A model generated the notes under the pieces. The model did not search any database, was not told where the DNA came from, and worked only from the letters and a program-made list of their open reading frames with translations. A stretch of DNA of 61,831 nucleotides from WJKQ01 sp043810515 (GTDB lineage: Bacteria; Patescibacteriota; Gracilibacteria; UBA1369; LOWO2-01-FULL-3), in contig JBDRNZ010000005.1 in assembly GCA_043810515.1 (NCBI GenBank), positions 1 through 61,831 of the forward strand, given 5' to 3'. This document shows, piece after piece, positions 8,342 to 16,170 of the stretch. Position 1 is the first letter of the stretch, and each line of letters starts with the position of its first letter. A program made the translations under genes and the position numbers.

Positions 8342-9007
8342 ATGATAAATGTAAATTCTGTTATTAGGATTTTGAAAAAGGAATATCCTCATGCGAAGAT
8401 CGCTTTACATTTCAAAAATATTTTTCAGCTTCTGGTGGTCGTGATTTTGTCGGCGCAATGTACCGATAAGCAGGTAAATAAAATAAGTCCGGCTTTATTC
8501 GCGAAATTTTCTACCGTGAAGGATTTCGCACAGTGCGATCTGCACGAGCTTGAAAAATACATCCGCTCGACCGGTTTTTACAAAAACAAAGCCAAAAACA
8601 TAAAAGGCGCCGCAGGTAAAATCATTTCCGATTTCGGCGGAAAAGTTCCCGATAAAATGGAGGATCTGCTGAAACTGCCGGGCGTCGCGCGCAAAACCGC
8701 GAACGTGATTTTAAGCTCTGGATATGGCAGAAACGAAGGAATCGTGGTCGACACTCACGTGATCCGCTTAAGCGGCCTTTTGGGATTCGTTCCAAAAGCT
8801 CTCAGTGAAAAGAAAAACGCCGTCAAGATCGAGGAAAAACTAATGAAAATCATTCCAAAATCCGACTGGGGCGATATTTCCCATCTTCTCATATTTCACG
8901 GCAGAAACGTGTGTGTGGCAAGACGGCCGAAATGCGACATCTGCCCGCTGAACAAGATCTGTCCGTCGGCTTTTTACTGGATGCCGGTTGCTAAACGACC
9001 GCGATGA
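8342..9007 (+). CDS. nth: Endonuclease III (DNA glycosylase/AP lyase)
   Basis: The protein has 221 residues, a normal length for Nth. It shows LSAQCTDKQVN, the helix-hairpin-helix LPGVARKTAN with the catalytic Lys position, the catalytic Asp in VDTHVIRL, and a C-terminal iron-sulfur loop with C-x6-C-x2-C-x5-C spacing (CVARRPKCDICPLNKIC). It removes oxidised pyrimidines in base-excision repair. The ATG follows a TAGAAT -10-like box by only six bases, so the mRNA may be leaderless. It ends in TGA and overlaps the convergent gene by 17 bases. Confidence 0.95.
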   Translation: MINVNSVIRILKKEYPHAKIALHFKNIFQLLVVVILSAQCTDKQVNKISPALFAKFSTVKDFAQCDLHELEKYIRSTGFYKNKAKNIKGAAGKIISDFGGKVPDKMEDLLKLPGVARKTANVILSSGYGRNEGIVVDTHVIRLSGLLGFVPKALSEKKNAVKIEEKLMKIIPKSDWGDISHLLIFHGRNVCVARRPKCDICPLNKICPSAFYWMPVAKRPR

Positions 9008-9563
9008 GTACGGTTTTGACGTTTTTTGTGTCGATGCATTTGGGGCAGGCCGTGTACCACATGTAAAACTCTTTTGGCTTTGCGCCGAGCTCACGCTCCA
9101 GATCCATGATGTCCGCGCGCATCTCCTTCCATGGCCGCGTGCAGACTTTTGTGTAAAGATTTTTTCCGGCAAAAGAAACGACGTTTTTGTCGCCTTCCTT
9201 CGCGCCCTGCACTTCGACCATCACGGAGCCCATAAACATTCCGCCGGTGTCCAGAATCATCGCGTTATCCGGCACGGTGTAGCCAGCTTTTTTCGCTCCC
9301 TGAATCGCTCTGTTTATATCAACGGCTATTGAAAACGGAAAATAAAACAATTTCGGTGAAAAAGTTTTGTAAAACATTTTGTTGAGCTGGGTGCGCTTTT
9401 TGTCCCAATCTTCGGCTTTGACTTCGGGGCACTTGCAAGCCTCTTTTTGAACGGGGGCCGCGGAAGGCTGAGTGGGCTGAGGTTGTGGCTGAGGCGCTGC
9501 CTGTTGTGGTGGCGGTTGTTGTGGAATATTTTGCTGCGGCTGTTGCGTGTTTTCCTGATCCAT
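8991..9563 (-). CDS. Hypothetical protein with Pro/Gln-rich N-terminus
   Basis: The protein has 190 residues from ATG 9563. A low-complexity Gln/Pro-rich N-terminal tail (about 35 residues) precedes a Cys pair (CKCPEV) and a compact domain with a later CPKC motif, so a small metal site is possible. There is no signal peptide. An upstream in-frame start at 9614 would add 17 residues but lies next to the tRNA fragment and is less likely. No family is recognised. Confidence 0.65.
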   Translation of the reverse strand: MDQENTQQPQQNIPQQPPPQQAAPQPQPQPTQPSAAPVQKEACKCPEVKAEDWDKKRTQLNKMFYKTFSPKLFYFPFSIAVDINRAIQGAKKAGYTVPDNAMILDTGGMFMGSVMVEVQGAKEGDKNVVSFAGKNLYTKVCTRPWKEMRADIMDLERELGAKPKEFYMWYTACPKCIDTKNVKTVLIAVV

Positions 9564-9645
9564 ATTTGAATTATTAATTTTTATCAGTTTACTTATATTT
9601 AAGTTTTTCCGCAAATATGGTAGATTTTGTTTCGAATTTTAATAT

Positions 9646-9703
9646 TGGGGCGTCGCCAAGTGGTAAGGCACCCCGCCCTGGCGGGGCATACGTGGGTTCG
9701 AAT
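9646..9703 (+). pseudogene. Truncated tRNA-Gln-like fragment
   Basis: Bases 9646-9703 match the first three quarters of the intact tRNA-Gln at 9944: acceptor 5' strand TGGGGCG, the D-arm with one change, and the segment up to the T-loop TTCGAAT. The sequence then breaks directly into the GIY-YIG start codon. The anticodon arm differs: it is a perfect CCCCGCC-CT-GGCGGGG hairpin, one base shorter than normal and without U33. The 3' T stem and acceptor strand are missing, so it cannot be a functional tRNA. Confidence 0.85.
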
Positions 9704-9964
9704 ATGTATTATACTTATATTTTACAAAGCGGGCGGGATAATAGATTATATATTGGCCAAACGAATGATATTGAGGACAGAATAGTAAGACACAATAAAG
9801 GAGAAGTAACAGCAACAAAAAACAGAAGACCATTAAAATTATTGGCAATGAAAAGTTTTGAGACAAGAGCAGAGGCTATAAAAATGGAACGATATTTGAA
9901 AAGTTTGAAAGGTGGTAATGAATTTAAAAAAATTCTAAATCAATGGGGCGTCGCCAAGCGGTAA
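9704..9964 (+). CDS. GIY-YIG nuclease (UvrC-type domain), tRNA-associated
   Basis: This 86-residue single-domain protein starts MYYTYILQS, contains LYIGQTNDIEDRIVRHNKGE with the catalytic Arg, and ends in the KMERYLKSLKGG helix typical of URI/YhbQ-like GIY-YIG proteins. It begins on the base after the T-loop of a broken tRNA-Gln copy, and its last codons and TAA stop lie inside the intact tRNA-Gln. The frame also stays open upstream through the tRNA fragment, to 9617. The arrangement suggests a mobile gene that targets tRNA T-loop sequence. Confidence 0.9.
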   Translation: MYYTYILQSGRDNRLYIGQTNDIEDRIVRHNKGEVTATKNRRPLKLLAMKSFETRAEAIKMERYLKSLKGGNEFKKILNQWGVAKR

Positions 9965-10018
9965 GGCACCAGGTTTTGGTCCTGGCATTCGTGGGTTCGA
10001 ATCCTACCGCCCCAGCCA
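9944..10018 (+). tRNA. tRNA-Gln (TTG), CCA encoded
   Basis: A full cloverleaf is visible. The acceptor pair is TGGGGCG/CGCCCCA, the anticodon stem CCAGG/CCTGG holds the loop TTTTGGT (TTG), the T-arm is GTGGG-TTCGAAT-CCTAC, the discriminator is G, and CCA is at 10016-10018. Its first 21 bases also encode the C-terminus and stop codon of the GIY-YIG gene. A small GGCTT/AAGCC hairpin follows at about 10023-10036. Confidence 0.96.
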
Positions 10019-10120
10019 AACGGCTTAAACAAGCCATCTTTGACCCGTCGTCCCGAGGCGAAGGTGATGTGTAGAAAACCTCTCAATTGGTCATTGAAAG
10101 GCTCTTTTGGGCTTGTAGAA

Positions 10121-10144
10121 GGTACTAGACCCGAGTGGCCAGCC
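10121..10144 (+). repeat. Four-copy intergenic repeat, copy A
   Basis: GGTACTAGACCCGAGTGG followed by CCAGCC. The same block recurs at 18756, 19354 and 21506. The GGT/ACC arms around ACTAG can form a small hairpin. The surrounding 10019-10241 gap (223 bases) holds further short complementary segments such as AAGCC/GGGCTT but no gene I can support. Confidence 0.75.
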
Positions 10145-10241
10145 GGTTAGTTATTTTACTTAGCTTTGATCCGTTGACAGAAGGTATTGGCGCTTATTTG
10201 GGAATTTTGAGCGGTAGAATTCGAGGACTTGAGCAAAATTA

Positions 10242-10973
10242 TTATATGTTGGTATAAAAAATTTTTGAAACAGGTTTAAATCCGCAGGCTTGATAAAAAC
10301 GAAATGCTGATTCGTTTTGGGCGGCAAGAGTGGTCCATATTTTTTTGAAGTGCAATTTTGAGGTATAGTTAAATCCGGCTTGCATTAGCGTTTTCCCAAA
10401 CCCACGCCCTCTAAATTTATCATCTGTAAAAAGTTCGTTGATATAGATGCCGGAACTTAATATTTCAAAACCAATAAATGCAATTAGTTTGTTTTTTTCA
10501 TAAATACCATATGTGATGCCTTTATTTTTCTCATAGTTCACCTGAAGCTCCTCAAGGTAACTATCTAAATTGAATTTTTCAGTTTTTTCAAAAAATTTAG
10601 TATTAAGCTTGTAGTGTAGAGACTGTTGTTTTTTCAGAAGTTTCTTGAGAATAGTTGTGTCTTTTAGTTCTACTAGTCGCCCAGGTAGCGTGTGAGTTTT
10701 TGTAATATTCCTTTCCACTAATATTAAACCTGGAAAATAGTTAAATTTCTTTAATATTTCCGAAAAGCTACTCCATCTATATGGAAATTTTATTTGAATT
10801 TGTGGCAAATTTGATTTTTTTGCTTTTTCTATAAATTCAGATGAATACTTATTGAAATTTTTTAATATTTTTGCGTATGAAAAATCACTTAAATCTATTT
10901 TGAGATAATCCTTACATTTAAGATCTGTAATTTTGCGGTTTATAAATTTATAATTTATGCTTGTATTTGTCAT
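10242..10973 (-). CDS. GNAT-family N-acetyltransferase
   Basis: The protein has 243 residues from ATG 10973. The C-terminal half has the GNAT fold signature: IAFIGFEILSS, INELFTDDKFRGRGFGKTLMQ with the acetyl-CoA pyrophosphate-binding R/Q-x-x-G-x-G/A (RGRGFG), and a terminal NESAFRFYQACGF motif. The N-terminal 110 residues are a second domain I do not recognise. The codons are AT-rich, like those of the next eight genes and unlike the flanks. The substrate is unknown, but the gene starts the AT-rich block that includes the amino-acid operon. Confidence 0.85.
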   Translation of the reverse strand: MTNTSINYKFINRKITDLKCKDYLKIDLSDFSYAKILKNFNKYSSEFIEKAKKSNLPQIQIKFPYRWSSFSEILKKFNYFPGLILVERNITKTHTLPGRLVELKDTTILKKLLKKQQSLHYKLNTKFFEKTEKFNLDSYLEELQVNYEKNKGITYGIYEKNKLIAFIGFEILSSGIYINELFTDDKFRGRGFGKTLMQAGFNYTSKLHFKKIWTTLAAQNESAFRFYQACGFKPVSKIFYTNI

Positions 10974-11032
10974 CAAATTGATTTTTAATAAGTATCTTAA
11001 TTATGGTACTATTTTAATGTTTTAATATAAAT

Positions 11033-12085
11033 ATGACAAAGGAACCTAGAAATTTGTATGATAGACATCAAAATAGACGCGCTCTTGAAAAAAAATTGCG
11101 CGCAAAAGAGCGGCATTTAAGAAATAGAGAAGAAAATGAAGAACTTGGATTACAGTGGCGAAATTTTGAAACAGATACAGCTACTGATGGAGCAAGAATG
11201 GGCATAATAGTCGAAACAAGGGGAAGAGTTTTTCGAGTATTGCATGATAATGAAAATATAGATTGCGCACTATCTTCTAATATTCCAAAGGAATTGGGAC
11301 CTAAATTGGTTATTGGCGATAAAGTTTTTTTCAAATCCGAAGATAATGGAAATTTTATAGAAGGAAGAGTGCCGAGAAAAAGTGTGCTTTCACGCTTGAG
11401 AGGTGATAGTCAAAGAGTTTCTCCAGCTTTGCAGGAAACTCAGGTTATTGCGGCTAATGTAGATGCTGGCGTAATCGTTGCTTCCGCTGACAGTCCGGCG
11501 TTTCATCCTAGATTTGTGGATAGATATTTAACAATTTGCCAGAATGGGGGGGTGGAGCCTATTGTTGTCGTTAATAAATGTGACCTTACGGAAGAGAGAC
11601 ACCCTATTATTGATAGTTATAGGGCGATGGGAATACCTGTTGTTGAAACGTCTGCTACAACAGGGCAAGGTCTTGATGCTCTTAAAGAGCTTATTCGAGG
11701 GAAAATTGTAGTGCTTGTTGGAAACAGTGGTGTAGGTAAATCTTCTCTTATAAATGAAGTTATCCCTGGCTTGGATATTGTAACAGGGAGAGTGAGTGAA
11801 AAAACCGGAAAAGGAAGGCATACCACGTCTAGTTCTCAATTGTATGAATGGGATTCTGGTTCACATATTATAGATACTCCTGGTATAAGATCTTTAGGTG
11901 TAACGAATATACAAAAGGGACAGCTCCAATTTAATTTCCTCGAATTTGGGGAATTCACCCAGGATTGTAAATTTCATAACTGTACGCATTCTCATGAACC
12001 TGTATGTGGCGTTAAAAAAGCTGTTGAAGATGGAAAAATCGATCAATACAGATACGAAAGTTATATAAGAATGCTGAACGAATAA
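11033..12085 (+). CDS. rsgA: Ribosome small-subunit-dependent GTPase A
   Basis: The protein has 350 residues with the circularly permuted GTPase order typical of RsgA/YjeQ. An OB-like N-terminal domain (about 55-115) is followed by G4 NKCD (181-184), G5 SATTG, G1 GNSGVGKSS (230-238) and G3 DTPG. The C-terminal zinc segment is CKFHNCTHSHEPVC. RsgA assists late 30S maturation. The gene is AT-rich and ends three bases before the convergent ATP-grasp gene. A -10-like TAATAT four bases upstream of the ATG suggests a very short leader. Confidence 0.95.
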   Translation: MTKEPRNLYDRHQNRRALEKKLRAKERHLRNREENEELGLQWRNFETDTATDGARMGIIVETRGRVFRVLHDNENIDCALSSNIPKELGPKLVIGDKVFFKSEDNGNFIEGRVPRKSVLSRLRGDSQRVSPALQETQVIAANVDAGVIVASADSPAFHPRFVDRYLTICQNGGVEPIVVVNKCDLTEERHPIIDSYRAMGIPVVETSATTGQGLDALKELIRGKIVVLVGNSGVGKSSLINEVIPGLDIVTGRVSEKTGKGRHTTSSSQLYEWDSGSHIIDTPGIRSLGVTNIQKGQLQFNFLEFGEFTQDCKFHNCTHSHEPVCGVKKAVEDGKIDQYRYESYIRMLNE

Positions 12086-12088
12086 AAG

Positions 12089-13042
12089 TTATCTTCCCGG
12101 AATGCTAGTTCTTCTGGTATGTGTTTTGGCGTATCTTACAATGTGAAGCACGATATCCTCAAAACTGTGTCCTTCATTATGTGCGGCAAGAACGAAAGCT
12201 CCGCTTGGGTGAAAACAGACCTGTGCATTCATTTCCAAGAAATATATAGATCCATCTGATGTTAACCTGAAATCAGCTCTACCATATCCGTTAATATCCA
12301 GTACTGACGCGATTTGTTTAGTTAAATCTTTCAACCTTGTTCTTATGTTAGCCGGAATATCTTTTGGATCAACAACATCTATGGTGTGATTATCGAGGGT
12401 TTTTAATCTAAAATCATATATTTTTGCATCATCATGTGTGTATTGTACCGGTCCGAAAACTCCCATACCTTCAATAAACGATGTGCTTAAATCTATCCCC
12501 TCAATAAATTGCTCAACCAAAATATTTGTGTGGAATTTTCCCCAAACAGCTGTTACTTGTTGGCTTAATTCGTCCCAATTATTAACTATACAATGCTCAT
12601 CCATTCCCATGCTTGATCCTTCGCTGTTAAGTTTTACGATAAGTGGAAATGGTAAATTTGTTTCTTTTAATTGCCGTAAATCATCGGGGGATTTTAAAAT
12701 TTTATCCCATGCCAGGGGGATTCCACATCTTTCAAGTAATGTTTTTGTTAATGCTTTGTTGTGACAAACGAGCAATTCAGTTGGTCCGGGACCGGAATAC
12801 TGGATTCCGAGCTGTTCGAAAATAGCCGGATAAAGACTTTCACGGGCTGCGCCACTATATCCTTCGGCAATATTAAATATTATATCTGGTTTTTCTAGAA
12901 CTAATCGTGCAATCCAATGTACAAAATCCTGAGTGCATTCAACAGGAGTAACTTCATGTTCTGTTTCAAGTGCCTTAACAAGGGCATCTATAGTTAAGGG
13001 CAAGTCAAACTCAGCTTCATATTCGTGTTCTTCGTGGTTCAA
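12089..13042 (-). CDS. D-Ala-D-Ala-ligase-like ATP-grasp enzyme
   Basis: The protein has 317 residues as translated from TTG 13042. It has an ATP-grasp core with the D-Ala-D-Ala ligase layout: IFNIAEGYSG, YSGPGP, FPLIVKLNSEGSSMGM, NILVEQFIEG and a metal-binding FLEMNAQVCFHPSG. Such enzymes form amide bonds via acyl-phosphate. The first strand of the fold seems to be encoded upstream as IKVALAHN from 13066. There the only candidate start is a non-standard ATA, since an in-frame TAA lies five codons before it. It is the last gene of the seven-gene operon and probably joins amino acids rather than making cell-wall D-Ala-D-Ala. Confidence 0.85.
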   Translation of the reverse strand: MNHEEHEYEAEFDLPLTIDALVKALETEHEVTPVECTQDFVHWIARLVLEKPDIIFNIAEGYSGAARESLYPAIFEQLGIQYSGPGPTELLVCHNKALTKTLLERCGIPLAWDKILKSPDDLRQLKETNLPFPLIVKLNSEGSSMGMDEHCIVNNWDELSQQVTAVWGKFHTNILVEQFIEGIDLSTSFIEGMGVFGPVQYTHDDAKIYDFRLKTLDNHTIDVVDPKDIPANIRTRLKDLTKQIASVLDINGYGRADFRLTSDGSIYFLEMNAQVCFHPSGAFVLAAHNEGHSFEDIVLHIVRYAKTHTRRTSIPGR

Positions 13043-13071
13043 ATTGTGGGCTAAAGCTACTTTTATATTTT

Positions 13072-14040
13072 TTAAGGGTTACGTGATTTTAAACCGAAAG
13101 ATAATAAGTTCCAAAGTAAATCACAGGCGACTATTTGAGTTCTACCTGTTGGATCAAAATCGGGATTAACTTCAACAAGATCGAACCCTTTTACTGGAAG
13201 TTCATTAAGTTGTCTAACTGCATGTATTGCTTCTTCAGCTCTAATTCCTCCAGATAACGGAGTCCCTGTTCCTGGGGCATCTACCGGATCTATGCAATCA
13301 ATATCAAAAGTTACATAAACAGAAGCACATTTTTCTCGAAGTATTTTCATTGCATCTTGAATGACCTGGTCTATGCCTCTTCTTCTTATTTCTGGTACTG
13401 TAAAATTTGTTATTCCATGATCATTTATATAGTCCATCCATTTTTTTGGCAATAAGCCACGTAATCCTATATTTACCAAATGTTTTCCGTCCAAATGGTC
13501 TTCCTCTATTAATTTTCTAAAAGGATTTCCATGCCATACTTTCGGCAATGTAAGGTAATCTTCTTCAACGTCAGGATGAGCATCAAATTTTAAAATTCCG
13601 GTTGGTTGTTCAGCTTCGCTTAATGCTCTTTTGCATCCTATAAAAGCCGGATGAGTGATTGAATGATCTCCTCCAAGAATTAAAGGGAAAAGTTCTCTGC
13701 GAATCATTTCTACTATTCTTGCAATTTCTGAGCTTGTTTTTTCTGCATCGCCAGGGGAAATAAGGATATCTCCCAAATCTCCAATTTTTAAATTATTGGA
13801 TACTGACGTTGTTCCTGAGTCCACATCTATATATTCGCTTCCATCCACCCTGTCCCAATGAGAATGACCTCTAATGGCTCTGGGTGCGTTTCTGGCACCT
13901 TGTCTGTAAGAAGTTCCGTAATCCACCGGCACTCCTAAAACTCCAACATCGTAGCCTTGCATTTCCGTAAGATCTATGTACGGTGATGCCATGAATGTTT
14001 GTATTCCACCAAATTTTAATTCTTCTTGGTCGTGTTTCAT
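13072..14040 (-). CDS. Ureohydrolase (arginase/agmatinase family)
   Basis: The protein has 322 residues and the complete binuclear manganese site of the family: GGDHSIT, FDAHPDV (DAHxD) and FDIDCIDPVDAPGTGTP (DxDxxDP). The WHGNPFRKL segment resembles the agmatinase-like HGxPFR motif. Family members release urea from guanidino compounds (arginine, agmatine, guanidinobutyrate) or act on formiminoglutamate. It is gene six of the operon, 15 bases after the upstream Cys-cluster gene. Beside an aminomutase and a decarboxylase, a guanidino intermediate is plausible. The exact substrate cannot be read from sequence. Confidence 0.93.
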   Translation of the reverse strand: MKHDQEELKFGGIQTFMASPYIDLTEMQGYDVGVLGVPVDYGTSYRQGARNAPRAIRGHSHWDRVDGSEYIDVDSGTTSVSNNLKIGDLGDILISPGDAEKTSSEIARIVEMIRRELFPLILGGDHSITHPAFIGCKRALSEAEQPTGILKFDAHPDVEEDYLTLPKVWHGNPFRKLIEEDHLDGKHLVNIGLRGLLPKKWMDYINDHGITNFTVPEIRRRGIDQVIQDAMKILREKCASVYVTFDIDCIDPVDAPGTGTPLSGGIRAEEAIHAVRQLNELPVKGFDLVEVNPDFDPTGRTQIVACDLLWNLLSFGLKSRNP

Positions 14041-14055
14041 AAAAAATATTTTGTT

Positions 14056-14565
14056 TTAAAATTCTTCAACATCACAAAGTACTATCGCATTTCCGTGATA
14101 TTCGGTTATCAAATCCGGATGCTGTCTTGCTTTCTCTAACGTCCGTGGGCCAATTCTTTCTTTTGCATATCTCTTCAAATCTTCAATTTGAGATCTTTCT
14201 ATAACAATCGGACAGTCCGGTGAAAGTGTAATCATAACTTTTCTATCGACTCTCATTATATAAAAAGGCCATGTGAGGCAGTCAAAAATTTCATAATCGT
14301 GAACCAGACAATGAGCTGTGTCCGCATCAAAAAATGGACATATTTTTTTATCTGATCTCGGGATGTCATCTAAAACTACTTGCCATAATTTGCCCCTTTG
14401 TTCAAAACGTAGATTTTTTACTCTAAATTCGGTCTCTGCTCTTAAGCGCTGTTCTTCAGTAAACATTGGAGCATCCATAAGCTCGTCTGGTTCATATTTG
14501 CAACATTTTCTACAGTTGAAGCAGTCTTCTGAAGCTAAAATTGGAGGTTCTACACTTAGACTCAT
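14056..14565 (-). CDS. YkgJ-like Cys-cluster protein (first of two)
   Basis: The protein has 169 residues with an N-terminal CFNCRKCCKYEP cluster, then CPFFDADTAHC and FDCLTWPF. The CxxCxxCC pattern with later Cys residues marks the YkgJ/FliB-related zinc or iron-sulfur family. FliB methylates lysines of flagellin; other members are uncharacterised. It lies between the radical-SAM gene (10 bases) and the ureohydrolase gene (15 bases) in the seven-gene operon. A role as metal-cofactor or redox partner, or in modification of a Lys-like substrate, is inference. Confidence 0.8.
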   Translation of the reverse strand: MSLSVEPPILASEDCFNCRKCCKYEPDELMDAPMFTEEQRLRAETEFRVKNLRFEQRGKLWQVVLDDIPRSDKKICPFFDADTAHCLVHDYEIFDCLTWPFYIMRVDRKVMITLSPDCPIVIERSQIEDLKRYAKERIGPRTLEKARQHPDLITEYHGNAIVLCDVEEF

Positions 14566-14575
14566 ATTTAATTGA

Positions 14576-15673
14576 TTAAGATTTCCAAAGTAATGTTTTT
14601 ATATCGCTCGATTTATCAAGATGCTCCGGCAAGTCGGGATATTTTATTGTTTTGCCTTCTCTTTCGAAGGTCGCAATGCCTGTTGTTTTATCAATTGATT
14701 TTAAGTCTTCGCGTCTAACTTTTCCGTGAACCGTATCTAAAACCAGCCTTGTCGAATTCACCCACGAAGATGTTGTCCAATTAAGTTCATCCATAAGCCT
14801 AAAAAATCTTTCTAAAGTCATACGGTAACCAGATGAATAATTAATCGGATCAGGTATAAACATTGAAAGATTTCTGATGCCAAGATTGTCAAGTTCTGTG
14901 AGTAAACGTTTTAACACTTCGACATGATCATTGATCCCGCTTAAAACTGGAAATTGATTATATGAACGGACACCTAATCCATTTAGAGTATCTATTTTGG
15001 AACGTACTTCATCACAAATTTCATAAGGATGAATAATATGATGTACAAGTCTTACATTTGCATCTGCCAAGGCTTTACAATTTCTGTCATTAAACACCTG
15101 AGGAGAAAACGCTAATGTTCTTGTGTGTATTCTTATGTTTGCAACTTTTGCGTCTCCTTTTAGCCTTTTAAGAACTTCTTCTAATTGATGAGGAGGAAGA
15201 ATCATCGGATCACCCCCGGAAAGAATTACCTCTTCTATCTCTGGATGTTCAGACAAGTAGGCTATAACTTGATCGAGTTTTTCTTCTAAAGTCGGTAGTT
15301 TTTTATCGTGTTGTTCCGTTAAAACGTCTGTTCTAAAGCAGTACTGACAATGTCCAGAGCACACATCTGTAGGAAAAAATAGAAGTCTGTTTCGGTATTT
15401 TCTAACAATAGTATGTGGTGCTAAATCGGGCATATTTTCCCTGTCATCCACGAAGTCAGGGACTTCACCAGGAGCTCTGATTCTAAATCTATCTTCTGAA
15501 GGAAGAATGGCTTTATATAAAGGACCTCCAGTTTCTCCTAATTCATCCATTTCTTCAAGTACTTTTTGTTCGTAAAATGGTGGTACTTTTACTGGTCTTA
15601 ATCCTCTGGCAGAAGCTTCCTCATTAAAAGTCCGGATATCTTCTCTTGTTTTATCTGGTAATCTCTCTAGCAT
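14576..15673 (-). CDS. KamA-like radical SAM amino-acid 2,3-aminomutase
   Basis: The protein has 365 residues. The radical-SAM cluster motif CSGHCQYC lies at about 105-112, followed by SGGDPMILPP and RIHTRTLAFSPQVFN, as in lysine 2,3-aminomutases. The PLP-Lys region, normally VDAPGGGGK, is LDTVHGK, so Asp and Lys are kept but the Gly loop is lost. An Asp in FIPDPINYSSG may match the second substrate-binding Asp. Such enzymes move the α-amino group of lysine, glutamate or arginine to the β carbon. Location between two YkgJ-like genes and beside a ureohydrolase suggests a basic amino-acid substrate. Confidence 0.9.
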   Translation of the reverse strand: MLERLPDKTREDIRTFNEEASARGLRPVKVPPFYEQKVLEEMDELGETGGPLYKAILPSEDRFRIRAPGEVPDFVDDRENMPDLAPHTIVRKYRNRLLFFPTDVCSGHCQYCFRTDVLTEQHDKKLPTLEEKLDQVIAYLSEHPEIEEVILSGGDPMILPPHQLEEVLKRLKGDAKVANIRIHTRTLAFSPQVFNDRNCKALADANVRLVHHIIHPYEICDEVRSKIDTLNGLGVRSYNQFPVLSGINDHVEVLKRLLTELDNLGIRNLSMFIPDPINYSSGYRMTLERFFRLMDELNWTTSSWVNSTRLVLDTVHGKVRREDLKSIDKTTGIATFEREGKTIKYPDLPEHLDKSSDIKTLLWKS

Positions 15674-15675
15674 AT

Positions 15676-16170
15676 TTAATAATTAAATTCTTCATATCCA
15701 TTAAGATCTAATGATTCTATCCATTGTCTTACGTAAGAATTTTTTTGTATCGCTTCTCTCCACTTTTCAAGAATTGATTCATAATGTGTTCTTAAAGCTC
15801 CTAATCCAAGTGGGCATCTTTTTCTATCAACCAGTAAAATCAAAGATCCACCTCCAAAAGCTGGTGCAAATGGATAAGACTGACAGTCTAAAGGTTTAAA
15901 ATTATTTTCAGGATTGCATGTAGCTTGATTTAAGATAGCTGGGTTACAATATCCAAGTTTCCCACCGTTAAAATCATCCAAAGTTATAGTAATATGTCTT
16001 TTTCTTTCCGTTGTTATTGCCTCAATCTCACCCGGATAAAGAAGAATTGAACTCTCTGGTCTGGGGGGCTCACTAGGCGAATCTTGATTGCAACAATCAA
16101 AGCTGCAAATATGGCTAAGTGGTGCACAGTCTGAGATTTGTCCTCCAATGTTAATTGCTTTATCTGTCAT
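15676..16170 (-). CDS. Divergent Cys-cluster protein (YkgJ-like, second of two)
   Basis: The protein has 164 residues with CAPLSHICSFDCC near the N-terminus, then YCNPAILNQATC, LDCQSYPF and RKRCPLG. The pattern resembles YkgJ proteins but is more divergent than its neighbour at 14056. It overlaps the upstream cysteine-synthase-like gene by 11 bases and is 2 bases from the aminomutase gene, so it is tightly coupled to both. Two different Cys-cluster proteins flanking one radical-SAM enzyme suggest a metal or electron-transfer role in the same reaction. Confidence 0.7.
   Translation of the reverse strand: MTDKAINIGGQISDCAPLSHICSFDCCNQDSPSEPPRPESSILLYPGEIEAITTERKRHITITLDDFNGGKLGYCNPAILNQATCNPENNFKPLDCQSYPFAPAFGGGSLILLVDRKRCPLGLGALRTHYESILEKWREAIQKNSYVRQWIESLDLNGYEEFNY

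Noticed and set aside
9646..9703. Functional tRNA-Gln (CTG)
   Set aside because: It lacks U33, the T stem and the 3' acceptor strand.
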